Assembly (NCBI GenBank): GCA_016200325.1
Contig: JACQEZ010000007.1
Location: 1-64,000, forward strand
Length of the DNA stretch: 64,000 bases
Source: Candidatus Manganitrophaceae bacterium
Lineage (GTDB): Bacteria; Nitrospirota; Nitrospiria; SBBL01; Manganitrophaceae
Direction: 5' to 3'
Part shown: piece by piece, positions 53,601 to 61,585 of the stretch
How positions within the stretch are numbered: position 1 is the stretch's first letter
How the letters are laid out: each line of letters opens with the position of its first letter
Position numbers and translations under genes: made by a program
Notes under the pieces: generated by a model
Told to the model about the DNA's origin: nothing
What the model saw: only the letters and a program-made list of their open reading frames with translations
Databases searched by the model: none

Positions 53601-54323
53601 ATGAGAAACGTATTTCCGGCCGTATTGCTTCTGATCGTGACGGTCATCGGTGTCGACACCGCCGACGCGGCGGAGCGGCAGGCCAAACTCACCCCGGAGG
53701 GGAGGGTCGGTGCCGCCATTCAACGCTATGTTGCAGGGTATCTCGGTTCGAAAGAGGAGGAGATCCGCGTTCGCCTGCTCCGCGAGCCGGAAGGGGAGTG
53801 GGCTGCCGGCGAGATATTGGAGGTGAAGGAAGGCTCCCGCGGCGGGCTGCTCGGACGGGTGGTCTTTCTGGTCTCCGCGCGGACGAATGGGAAGCCGGCG
53901 GGCTATCAATGGATCACCGCAGAAGTTGAAATGATCCGATCGGCCGTCGTCTCGGTTCGATCGCTTCGTCGATCCCAGGTCATCGCGCCGGGAGATCTGG
54001 AGGTCCGGTCTGTCGGGGTGGTCCGCGCCGGAGAGCCGTATGTCGTCGATCCGGAAGTGTTGATTGGAAAACGATTGGTCCGGTCGATCGGCCCGGGCGT
54101 GCCGATCTCTCTCGAGATGGTTGAAGCAACGCCGCTCATCCATCCGGGAGATCGGGTCACGCTGTTGGTGGAAGCCGCAGGGCTCAGAATTGCGACGGTC
54201 GGACGGGCGAAAGAAGAGGGGTTTGTTGGAAGATCGATGGCGATCGTGAATCTCGATTCCCAAAAAACAATTTATGGGGAGGTGGTCGATGCCTCCACGG
54301 TAAGAGTGATCCTTCCGGAGTAG
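53601..54323 (+). CDS. flgA: P-ring assembly chaperone FlgA
   Basis: The 240-residue product has a signal peptide (FPAVLLLIVTVIGVDTADA). The SAF-type FlgA domain contains VVSVRSLRRSQVIAPGDLEVRSVGVVRAGEPYVVDPEVLIGKRLVRSIGPGVPISLEMVEATPLIHPGDRVTLLVEAAGLRIATVGRAKEEGFVGRSMAIVNLDSQKTIYGEVVDASTVRV. It aids P-ring polymerisation in the periplasm. ATG 53601 is used; the open frame extends into flgG. Confidence 0.95.
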   Translation: MRNVFPAVLLLIVTVIGVDTADAAERQAKLTPEGRVGAAIQRYVAGYLGSKEEEIRVRLLREPEGEWAAGEILEVKEGSRGGLLGRVVFLVSARTNGKPAGYQWITAEVEMIRSAVVSVRSLRRSQVIAPGDLEVRSVGVVRAGEPYVVDPEVLIGKRLVRSIGPGVPISLEMVEATPLIHPGDRVTLLVEAAGLRIATVGRAKEEGFVGRSMAIVNLDSQKTIYGEVVDASTVRVILPE

Positions 54324-54359
54324 GAACCGACCGAATCGATTTATTGAGAGGTGGCGGGA

Positions 54360-55052
54360 ATGCAGGTTGAAGCGAAAGCAATGGGAAGGCGGTCCGGGTT
54401 TATCGGCGTCGGGATGTTCCTCTCGCTGCTCGGGTGCAGCACCCCTGCCAACCAGGTGAAGCCTTCGGAGATCTCCCCCGCGTATCTTCACCCCGCAGAT
54501 CTCCATCAGTCGGACGGCTCTCTCTGGGCCGCAGATCAGTCGAGGACCTTCTTTTTTCAGGACACCAAGGCGAGCCACATCGGAGATATCGTGACAGTCC
54601 ATATTGTCGAGAATGCCAAGGGAACAAAAGATGCGGCGACCAAATCGGGCCGCACGTCGACGCTCGCCGCGAGCACCAGCGCCCTTTTAGGATTGCCGAC
54701 CAGCCGGGTGCAACGGCTTCAGGCCGATGCCAATTTCGCCGATACCTTTGATGGGTCGGGGTCGACGAGCCGGAGCGGTGCGCTGACGGCCGATCTCACC
54801 GCGGTCGTGACCGCTGTTTTTCCAAACGGGAACATGGCAATTGAGGGGAAGCGGGAGGTATTGATTAACAGTGAAAAAGAGTTGATCTCTCTATCGGGGG
54901 TGATCCGCCCCGACGATATCGGCGCCAAGAATACAATCCTTTCAACGTTCATTTCCGAGGCGAAGATCGAATATAGCGGGAGCGGTGTGTTGAACGATAA
55001 ACAGCGGCCGGGATGGCTGATGCGGATTCTCGATTGGATCTGGCCTTTCTGA
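54360..55052 (+). CDS. flgH: Flagellar L-ring lipoprotein FlgH
   Basis: The 230-residue product has a lipobox LLGC in FIGVGMFLSLLGCSTP. FlgH motifs are SLWAADQSRTFFFQDTKASHIGDIVTVHIVENAKGTKDA and MAIEGKREVLINSEKELISLSGVIRPDDIGAKNTILSTFISEAKIEYSGSGVLNDKQRPGWLMRILDWIWPF. It forms the outer-membrane ring and so supports a Gram-negative envelope. ATG 54360 follows GAGAGGTGGCGGGA; GTG 54351 is in frame. Confidence 0.96.
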   Translation: MQVEAKAMGRRSGFIGVGMFLSLLGCSTPANQVKPSEISPAYLHPADLHQSDGSLWAADQSRTFFFQDTKASHIGDIVTVHIVENAKGTKDAATKSGRTSTLAASTSALLGLPTSRVQRLQADANFADTFDGSGSTSRSGALTADLTAVVTAVFPNGNMAIEGKREVLINSEKELISLSGVIRPDDIGAKNTILSTFISEAKIEYSGSGVLNDKQRPGWLMRILDWIWPF

Positions 55053-55195
55053 TTGCGAATTGCGGATTTCGGACTGCCGATTGAAGAGCAACTCCATTGA
55101 AGGGAATTGCAATTTTAGTTTTGTGAGACGGTTTCTATGAAAAGGTGGTGGCAGATTAATTTGAATCCGCAATCCGAAATCCGCAATCCGCAATG
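55051..55195. repeat. 31-bp inverted repeat (IRNPQSE-type dispersed repeat) across flgH-flgI junction
   Basis: The left copy (about 55051-55082) is the reverse complement of the right copy (55164-55194), with 28 of 31 bases matching. The right copy reads AATCCGCAATCCGAAATCC and so on. It lies inside flgI and encodes NPQSEIRNPQ, residues 10-19 of FlgI. Such translated ...SEIRNPQ... repeats are familiar from many bacterial genomes. The arms could pair around the flgI start region. Confidence 0.8.
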
Positions 55196-56306
55196 GGTCC
55201 GCGCCGGTTGGGGATTCCTCATCATGGTCTGCCTCCTTTTCGCTGTTCCGTTTCGGGCGGAGGCGGTTCGGATTAAAGACATTGCCAACGTGGAGGGGGT
55301 TCGGGAGAATTCGATCATCGGATATGGACTCGTCATCGGGTTGAATGGAACCGGCGATAAAACGGGGACCACTTTTACCGTTCAAACCCTTTCGAGCATG
55401 TTGAACAAGATGGGGATTGTCGTCGATCCGACCGCGGTAAAGGTAAAAAATGTCGCGGCGGTGATCGTGACCGCCAAGCTCCCCCCTTTCGTCAAGTCGG
55501 GAAGCCGAATCGATGTGGTGGTCTCTTCGTTGGGAGATGCCACGAGCCTGCAGGGGGGAACCCTCCTCTTGACGCCGTTGAAGGGGCCGGATCAGCAGGT
55601 CTATGCGGTGGCCCAGGGACCGATCTCGATCGGCGGTTTTATCGGCGGCAAAGAAGGGGACAGCGTGCAAAAGAATCATCCGACGGCCGGCCGGATTGCC
55701 GAAGGGGCGCAGGTCGAAAAAGAGGTCGGGTTTGCCTTCGTGAACAAAGCGCAGCTCAACATCCTTTTGCGTCAGCAAGATTTCACAACCGCCCTTCGGG
55801 TCTCCAAAGCGATCAACATGCAATTGGGAATGGAGTCGGCCGCGACCGCCGTCGATTCGGGAACGGTGGCCCTCCAGGTGCCCGAGCTTTATAAAGGACG
55901 GCTGGTGGAACTGCTCGCGGCGATCGAAGGTGTAGAAGTAACGGTCGATCTGCCGGCGAGGGTGGTGGTCAACGAGCGGACCGGAACGATCGTCATGGGC
56001 GATCAGGTGAGAATTTCCGATGTCGCCGTCTCTCACGGCAATTTGACCATCCGTGTGAAGACCGACTTCCAGGTCTCGCAGCCCCCCCCGTTTGCTCCGG
56101 AGGGATCTAAAACGGTGGTGGTTCCGCAGCAAAAAACGGAGGTGAAGGAAGAGGATGCAAAAATTTTGGTGTTGAAGGGGGGAACGACGATCGGAGAGGT
56201 GGTCCGAGGTCTGAACGCCATTGGCGTGACGCCGCGCGACTTAATCGCCATTCTCCAAGCCATTAAGGCAGCAGGGGCCCTTCAAGCCGAATTGGAGATT
56301 TTATAA
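55137..56306 (+). CDS. flgI: Flagellar P-ring protein FlgI
   Basis: The 389-residue product contains the FlgI core VRIKDIANVEGVRENSIIGYGLVIGLNGTGDKT and ends VVRGLNAIGVTPRDLIAILQAIKAAGALQAELEIL. The signal peptide core is WGFLIMVCLLFAVPFRAEA. The 22 residues before it include NPQSEIRNPQ, encoded by a dispersed repeat, so the N-terminus is unusually long. No good ribosome-binding site precedes ATG 55137. An ATG at 55224 would leave a very short, uncharged signal. FlgI forms the periplasmic ring around the rod. Confidence 0.95.
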   Translation: MKRWWQINLNPQSEIRNPQWVRAGWGFLIMVCLLFAVPFRAEAVRIKDIANVEGVRENSIIGYGLVIGLNGTGDKTGTTFTVQTLSSMLNKMGIVVDPTAVKVKNVAAVIVTAKLPPFVKSGSRIDVVVSSLGDATSLQGGTLLLTPLKGPDQQVYAVAQGPISIGGFIGGKEGDSVQKNHPTAGRIAEGAQVEKEVGFAFVNKAQLNILLRQQDFTTALRVSKAINMQLGMESAATAVDSGTVALQVPELYKGRLVELLAAIEGVEVTVDLPARVVVNERTGTIVMGDQVRISDVAVSHGNLTIRVKTDFQVSQPPPFAPEGSKTVVVPQQKTEVKEEDAKILVLKGGTTIGEVVRGLNAIGVTPRDLIAILQAIKAAGALQAELEIL

Positions 56307-56647
56307 TGGATCGAATCCAGTTATCAGGGTTGGCGGGGCCAAAGGTTTCTCAACTCAAGGCGCTGGAGCCGGGGAAGGGGAAGAAGACAAACAGTCCTGA
56401 AGAGGTCAAGAAAGCGGCCGAAGCATTCGAGGCATATTTTATCTCTTCCCTTTTAAAAGAAATGAGGAAAACGGTCCCTCATCAAGGTTTTCTGGAATCC
56501 GGACCGGGCAAAGAAATTTATGATGCCTTGCTGGATGAAACGCTCGCCACCAAAATGTCGGAGCGGGGGGGAATCGGGTTGGCGAAAATGCTTGTCAAAA
56601 AATTGGCGGATCCGCCTCAAGTTTTAAAGGAACCGACCGATAAGTGA
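56306..56647 (+). CDS. flgJ: Rod-binding protein FlgJ (N-terminal domain only)
   Basis: The 113-residue product contains KKAAEAFEAYFISSLLKEMRKTVPHQGFLESGPGKEIYDALLDETLATKMSERGGIGLAKMLVKKL, the rod-capping Rod-binding domain. The muramidase domain found in enterobacterial FlgJ is absent, as is usual outside gamma- and betaproteobacteria. Its start overlaps the last base of flgI. Confidence 0.92.
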   Translation: MDRIQLSGLAGPKVSQLKALEPGKGKKTNSPEEVKKAAEAFEAYFISSLLKEMRKTVPHQGFLESGPGKEIYDALLDETLATKMSERGGIGLAKMLVKKLADPPQVLKEPTDK

Positions 56648-56686
56648 ATGTGACACTAACATTATCAGAGCAATAAGGAGAGAACG

Positions 56687-56998
56687 ATGAAAATACCCGG
56701 AGACGACTCCATCCATTTATTGGAGACGATTCTTTTCGGCGTAAAGAAAACGGACCAGAAAGGTCCCGTTCGCTCTTCAGAAAAAGGAAGGGATGCCGCT
56801 CCCGGCGATCGCGTTGAGATTTCTGGAAAGGCAAAGGAGTATCAGCAGCTGAATCAGCAAATTGCGTCGCTGCCGGAGACCCGGTCGGAAAAAGTCGCTG
56901 CGCTTCAGCAGAAAATCGAATCGGGAACCTACCATCCCAACGGTGAAGCGATCGCCGAAAAGCTGGTCCGGTCGACGCTGCTCGACGCCATCCTATAA
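56687..56998 (+). CDS. flgM: Anti-sigma-28 factor FlgM
   Basis: The 103-residue product has a disordered, charged N-terminus and the FlgM C-terminal pattern RVEISGKAKEYQQLNQQIASLPETRSEKVAALQQKIESGTYHPNGEAIAEKLVRSTLLDAIL. It binds FliA until it is exported after hook completion. AAGGAGAG precedes ATG 56687. The flgM-flgN-flgK-flgL order is standard. Confidence 0.92.
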   Translation: MKIPGDDSIHLLETILFGVKKTDQKGPVRSSEKGRDAAPGDRVEISGKAKEYQQLNQQIASLPETRSEKVAALQQKIESGTYHPNGEAIAEKLVRSTLLDAIL

Positions 56999-57014
56999 TT
57001 TAAAGGGGAACACA

Positions 57015-57605
57015 ATGCGGGATGTTGAAGTCGGAATGAAACATGAGGAGCAAGAGATAAATCATTCCGCATTCGGTTCGATAGACGCGTCGCTTTCCGG
57101 CTTTACGCCCGACCCATTTCTGGCGCCGCTCCTTTTCACCCTGGAAGAGATGATCCGCGTTCAACAGGGGATGCTCGCCGTTCTTCAGCGTGAGAAAAAA
57201 TTGATGATTGGAGGAGAGCTCAACGATCTCCTCCGCTGTCTTCAAGAAAAAGAGGCGCTGCTGGGTCAGCTTCAGCGATTGGAGCAACATCGTCAGGAAG
57301 AGATTCGGCCGCTGGCCAAACAGTGGGGGAGCGAGGATCAAGCGCTTACGCTTAAGCAGTTAATTCAGCGAATCCCGGACCCTTTTCGAAGCCAACTCGC
57401 CTCTTGCCATGCCCGGCTTGAGGCATTGACGGCGAGTATTCAGGAGCTCAATCAGATCAATGGGCTTTTAATCGATCGGATTCTAGAGCAGATCAACGCG
57501 CTGGTCGGCCTGCTGCGGCACCTCTCGTCGACCGTTCCGATTTATCAGCCGAATGGCGCGCTCCAGCACTTCCCCTCGAGCGGAAGGGCCATCAGCCAGG
57601 GATAG
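57015..57605 (+). CDS. flgN: Flagellar chaperone FlgN
   Basis: The 196-residue product has the FlgN helical pattern LFTLEEMIRVQQGMLAVLQREKKLMIGGELNDLLRCLQEKEALLGQLQRLEQHRQEEI...LEALTASIQELNQINGLLIDRILEQINALVGLLRHL. It escorts FlgK and FlgL to the export gate. ATG 57015 follows AAAGGGGAACACA; the open frame extends back into flgM. Confidence 0.85.
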   Translation: MRDVEVGMKHEEQEINHSAFGSIDASLSGFTPDPFLAPLLFTLEEMIRVQQGMLAVLQREKKLMIGGELNDLLRCLQEKEALLGQLQRLEQHRQEEIRPLAKQWGSEDQALTLKQLIQRIPDPFRSQLASCHARLEALTASIQELNQINGLLIDRILEQINALVGLLRHLSSTVPIYQPNGALQHFPSSGRAISQG

Positions 57606-57612
57606 GAAGAAG

Positions 57613-59262
57613 ATGTCGAATATCTTAGGGATCTTCAATATCGGGAAGCTCGCCCTTTTCGCCAACCAGCGGGCCCTTGCCGTCACCTCCCAGAATATCG
57701 CCAACCTCAATACCCCCGGATACAGCCGTCAGGAAGCGGTCCTCCAATCGACGTCACCGGCGAATGACCTTCCGGGCCAGATCGGAACGGGTGTTCAGGT
57801 CACCGAGATTCGACGTGTTTTCGACCAGTTTATTCAAACCCAGTTGACGTCAGAACAGTCGACCCTCGGCCGTCTGGATGTGGAGAAGGGGGCCCTCGCC
57901 CAGGTGGAAGCCGTATTTAATGACGCGCAGGGGACCGGTGTCAGTCAATCTCTCTCCCAGTTTTTTTCGGCGCTCCACGACCTTGCCAATAATCCGCAGG
58001 GGATCGCCGAGCGGACCGCCCTTTTGGAGCAGACAAGAAGTCTGATCTCTCAGTTTTCGACCGCGAATAATCAGTTGCAGCAGATCCGCAAAGATCTCAA
58101 TGGGGAGATCCAGGGGGTCATCGGCGAGGTCAATTCGCTGGCGACCCAAATTGCCAATTTGAACGGTCAAATTCGCCAAGCCGAAGTCTCCGGACAGAAT
58201 GCCAATGATCTCCGTGACCAGCGGGACGGTCTTCTTAAAGACCTTTCTGAAAAAATCGATATTCATACAATTGATGGAGAGTTTGGACAGGTCAACGTCA
58301 CGGTTGGGCAGGGGACGCCGCTAGTCGAATCGAAGGCTTATACGCTTCAAGGGGTGGCGAATGCCGACAACTCCGGCTTTGTCAAAGTGGCATTGGATTT
58401 GGGGACCGGTTCGACCACCGATATCACCTCTTCGATCGGAAATGGCCAGCTCAAGGGTTTGATCGATCTTCGTGACAACCTGATTCCCGGATATAGCGAT
58501 CGGTTGGACCGACTCGCGGCGACGATTGTGAATGAGGTCAATCAACAACACCAAGCCGGGTACGGATTGGATGGGTCTACCGGAAACAATTTCTTCTCTC
58601 CTCTCGCGCCGACCGTCACCGGATTGAGCCGCAATACCGGATCGGGAGCGATCGGCGCGACGGTCAACAATCCGACCCTTCTGACCTTCGATCCCTATCG
58701 GCTGAGCTTTGCCGGGGGCAATTATACGATTCAAAACCTGACCACGGGCGCCTCTTCCACCGCGGCGTATGTCAATCCGACGACGATTACCTTCGAAGGG
58801 CTTCAGATTAATATGGCCGGCGCCCCGGCCAATGGAGATACTTTCGAGATCAGCGCTCATCAGGGAGTGGCCGGTTCGATGGCGCTGGCGACCACCGATC
58901 CGAGGAAGATCGCCGCCGCCTCTTCCGCGGGCGGGGTTCCCGGGGACAACAGCAACGCCCTTCTCCTCGCTCAATTACAGGAGAAAGGGGTGACTGCATT
59001 GGGCGGCTCAACTTTTAATGATTTTTATGGCCAAACGGTCGGACAAATCGGCTCGGATTCCCAGGCGGCCCAGCATTCACTGACGGCTGAAAAAGTGATC
59101 AATGAAAACCTCACCCAGCAGCGGGGAGAGGTCTCCGGCGTATCGCTCGATGAAGAGACAACCAATTTAATCAAGTTTCAGAGGGCATTCGAAGCGTCCG
59201 CCCGTTTGATCACGGTTGCAGATCAACTGTTACAGACGATTCTCGACATGAAAACGACATGA
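57613..59262 (+). CDS. flgK: Hook-associated protein 1 FlgK
   Basis: The 549-residue product begins MSNILGIFNIGKLALFANQRALAVTSQNIANLNTPGYSRQEAVL and ends GVSLDEETTNLIKFQRAFEASARLITVADQLLQTILDMKT, both diagnostic. The central domain includes ALHDLANNPQGIAERTALLEQTRSLISQF and the D2 beta domains. AGGAAG precedes ATG 57613, 7 bases after flgN. It forms the hook-filament junction. Confidence 0.97.
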   Translation: MSNILGIFNIGKLALFANQRALAVTSQNIANLNTPGYSRQEAVLQSTSPANDLPGQIGTGVQVTEIRRVFDQFIQTQLTSEQSTLGRLDVEKGALAQVEAVFNDAQGTGVSQSLSQFFSALHDLANNPQGIAERTALLEQTRSLISQFSTANNQLQQIRKDLNGEIQGVIGEVNSLATQIANLNGQIRQAEVSGQNANDLRDQRDGLLKDLSEKIDIHTIDGEFGQVNVTVGQGTPLVESKAYTLQGVANADNSGFVKVALDLGTGSTTDITSSIGNGQLKGLIDLRDNLIPGYSDRLDRLAATIVNEVNQQHQAGYGLDGSTGNNFFSPLAPTVTGLSRNTGSGAIGATVNNPTLLTFDPYRLSFAGGNYTIQNLTTGASSTAAYVNPTTITFEGLQINMAGAPANGDTFEISAHQGVAGSMALATTDPRKIAAASSAGGVPGDNSNALLLAQLQEKGVTALGGSTFNDFYGQTVGQIGSDSQAAQHSLTAEKVINENLTQQRGEVSGVSLDEETTNLIKFQRAFEASARLITVADQLLQTILDMKTT

Positions 59263-59336
59263 GGCGTTCCGAACCGAAGAGATTTTCTATTGTCGATTCA
59301 GCGCTTCTCTCTTCACAGAAGAAATAGGATTATTTG

Positions 59337-60557
59337 ATGCGTGTATCGGATCAGATGCTTTTTCAATCGGTGATGGTCCAGCTACAGCGGCAGACCGATT
59401 CCCTCTTCAATCTTCAGGAGCAGGTCTCTTCCGGCAAAAGGATCAATCGCCCCTCGGATGACCCGACCGGCGAGCCGCTGGTGCTCAATTATGGGAAGAC
59501 GCTCGCAACGACCGACCAGTACCTGCGGAATATCGACCGGGGCGATTCGTTGATGACACAGAGCGACTCGACTTTACAAGATGTCTCTGATCAATTGCAG
59601 CGGGCCCATGAACTCGCGATTCAGATGGCGAATGCCACGAATTCCCCGGCGGATCGGGCCAATGCCGCCAAAGAGGTGAAGGAGATCTTCGGTCAGCTGG
59701 TCGCGATGGGAAACCGCTCGGTCGAGGGACGGTATCTTTTCGCCGGAGATCAGACGACGACGATCCCGTTTGTCGACCATGGCAACTACATCGGAACGGC
59801 GGCGGCGCTGCCGGTGACGATTACCGCCGGGGTGAATGATCAGCTGACCCTCTCGGTAAACGGCGTCTCTTCCACGGTGACCCTTCCTCCCGGGAATTAT
59901 GCTTCGGGTAATGCTTTGGCGAGCCAGGTTCAGACGACGATCAATGCCGATCCCACATTGTCGACGGCAGGGGCATCGGCCACGGTGACATTTGATACCG
60001 ACCATTTGGTCGTGACTTCCAATGCAACGGGGGGAACTTCTGCGGTGATTCCGACCGGTGGAACCGCTCAAAATATCTTAGGCTTGGCGACCGGAACCAA
60101 CCGGCCGTCGGGAACCTATTTGGGGGATTCGGGAGAGATTTCTCAGCTGATCGGCCCCAATACCCCGGTCATCGTCAATCTTCCCGGAGATCGGGTTTTC
60201 AAGGGGGTCGGGGTGGCGGGAGGGGTCGATGTCTTTTCCGCGGTGGCCGGGTTGCAGGGGGCGTTGGAGACAAATAACGTCGCGGGGATCCAGGCCGCGT
60301 TAACGAATATCAGCGCGGCGCAGGAGCAGGTGACCAATGAACGGGTGACTTTGGGGGCCCGCCTCAATCGGATGGATGCAACCAAAACCGTGCTGAGCGA
60401 TTTTAAGCTATCGATCACCCAATTCAAATCCAATATAGAAAATATCGATCTGACCCAGGCGATTTCAGATCTTTCCCTTCAGCAGACCGCGCTGCAGGCG
60501 ACCCGGGCCGTCGCCGCCAGATTGATTCAGACCTCCCTCCTCGACTTTCTCCACTAA
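59337..60557 (+). CDS. flgL: Hook-associated protein 3 FlgL
   Basis: The 406-residue product begins MRVSDQMLFQSVMVQLQRQTDSLFNLQEQVSSGKRINRPSDDPTG, a FlgL N-motif. It has RSVEGRYLFAGDQT and ends with a flagellin-like helix (IENIDLTQAISDLSLQQTALQATRAVAARLIQTSLLDFLH). ATG 59337 follows TAGGATTATTTG; a TTG at 59334 is in frame. It is longer than average because of a central insertion (about 150-260) rich in Thr/Ala. Confidence 0.96.
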   Translation: MRVSDQMLFQSVMVQLQRQTDSLFNLQEQVSSGKRINRPSDDPTGEPLVLNYGKTLATTDQYLRNIDRGDSLMTQSDSTLQDVSDQLQRAHELAIQMANATNSPADRANAAKEVKEIFGQLVAMGNRSVEGRYLFAGDQTTTIPFVDHGNYIGTAAALPVTITAGVNDQLTLSVNGVSSTVTLPPGNYASGNALASQVQTTINADPTLSTAGASATVTFDTDHLVVTSNATGGTSAVIPTGGTAQNILGLATGTNRPSGTYLGDSGEISQLIGPNTPVIVNLPGDRVFKGVGVAGGVDVFSAVAGLQGALETNNVAGIQAALTNISAAQEQVTNERVTLGARLNRMDATKTVLSDFKLSITQFKSNIENIDLTQAISDLSLQQTALQATRAVAARLIQTSLLDFLH

Positions 60558-60653
60558 CCGGCTTCCTCAGAAGCGGTTCGCAAATAAGCGGGAAAGGGGG
60601 GGGTATGATTTCTCTCTCTGATCGGAAGAACCTCTTTTAAGAAGGATGCTTGA

Positions 60654-60911
60654 ATGCTCGTTCTGACGCGGAAGCCGGGAGAAGAAATTTTCATCGGAGA
60701 CCAAATTAGGGTCGTCGTCATCGAAATACAGGGAGGTCAAGTTCGGTTGGGGATCGACGCTCCGGCGACGATCCCGATTTATCGAGAAGAGGTCTTAGCG
60801 AAGATTATGCTCGAGAACAAAAAGGCGGCGAGCGCGAATCCGAATCAGTTAAAAGACATTTTGATCAAGCGGATCCCTCCACCGGAACAAAGTAGAGGAT
60901 CAAAACCGTGA
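60654..60911 (+). CDS. csrA: Carbon storage regulator CsrA
   Basis: The 85-residue product begins MLVLTRKPGEEIFIGDQIRVVVIEIQGGQVRLGIDAPATIPIYREEV, an almost canonical CsrA, with an extended basic C-terminal tail (about 60-85). It binds GGA motifs in mRNA leaders. It overlaps fliW by 4 bases, the classic CsrA-FliW-flagellin feedback pair, in which FliW sequesters CsrA. Confidence 0.97.
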   Translation: MLVLTRKPGEEIFIGDQIRVVVIEIQGGQVRLGIDAPATIPIYREEVLAKIMLENKKAASANPNQLKDILIKRIPPPEQSRGSKP

Positions 60912-61390
60912 ACACCGTGATTCAAAGCGCAAAATTGGGACCGGTGGCGATTGACACCGAGCGGCTGATCACATTTCCGGAGGGGATACCCGGTTTCCCG
61001 ATGGCGAAACAGTATGCCTTGATTGAGAATGACCAGGGCCATCCATTTTTCTGGCTGCAGGCGGTTGAAGATCTGGAGCTGGCTTTCGTCGTTGTCGACC
61101 CACTGATCTTCCTGCCGGAGTACCGGCCCCTCTTTTCCCCGGAGGAGATGAAAGCGCTGGAGATCGAGAAGTTAGACACCGCGGCAGTATTGGCCATTTT
61201 AACGATACCGCAGGACGATCCTCTTAAATTAACCGCAAACCTGAGAGCGCCCTTGGTGATCAACCACAAAACGCGGAGAGGAAAGCAGGTTGTCCTTTCC
61301 GATTCGACCTACAGTTACCGTGAGCCCCTTCTTACCCTGTCCGCCTTGAGCACCACACAGCCCGACATTGCTGCCCTGAAATCGTCGTAA
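60908..61390 (+). CDS. fliW: Flagellar assembly factor FliW
   Basis: The 160-residue product starts at GTG 60908. It has FliW motifs ITFPEGIPGFPMAKQYALIENDQGHPFFWLQAVEDLELAFVVVDPLIF, ILTIPQDDPLKLTANLRAPLVINHKTRRGKQVVL and a C-terminal segment YSYREPLL. FliW antagonises CsrA and also binds flagellin. The start overlaps the csrA stop. Confidence 0.96.
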   Translation: MNTVIQSAKLGPVAIDTERLITFPEGIPGFPMAKQYALIENDQGHPFFWLQAVEDLELAFVVVDPLIFLPEYRPLFSPEEMKALEIEKLDTAAVLAILTIPQDDPLKLTANLRAPLVINHKTRRGKQVVLSDSTYSYREPLLTLSALSTTQPDIAALKSS

Positions 61391-61454
61391 GCGGACCGCT
61401 GTTCGTTATCCTTCAATAAATCTTATCCGACCCGTCATTGAAAACGCCGCCTCT

Positions 61455-61468
61455 GTCAATTCATTGAC
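61455..61468. promoter_or_regulatory. FleQ-like box GTCAATTCATTGAC before pseB
   Basis: GTCA-N6-TGAC, with extra symmetry (CTGTCAAT/ATTGACAG, 7-bp arms 61453-61459 and 61464-61470), lies 61 bases before the pseB sigma-54 promoter. It is the closest of the four boxes to the FleQ consensus. A weak terminator hairpin for fliW is the alternative reading. Confidence 0.65.
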
Positions 61469-61529
61469 AGGTTTCTTCGCTGTCCAGACAAGATCGTATG
61501 AATTCTTGAGTGCTCCCGAAAAGGGATGC

Positions 61530-61545
61530 TGGCAAGGTAATTGCA
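61530..61545 (+). promoter_or_regulatory. Sigma-54 promoter before pseB
   Basis: TGGCAAGGTAATTGCA has GG (61531-61532) and GC (61543-61544) ten bases apart and TTGC intact. It lies 40 bases before the pseB start. Confidence 0.72.
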
Positions 61546-61585
61546 CTACTGCCAATGGGCTACCATCCAACATGGGGTTTAAGCG

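Noticed and set aside
61453-61470. Hairpin CTGTCAA-TTCA-TTGACAG as fliW terminator
   Set aside because: Only a 7-bp stem with a poor U-tract; the identical GTCA-N6-TGAC symmetry at three other sigma-54 promoters favours a protein-binding site.
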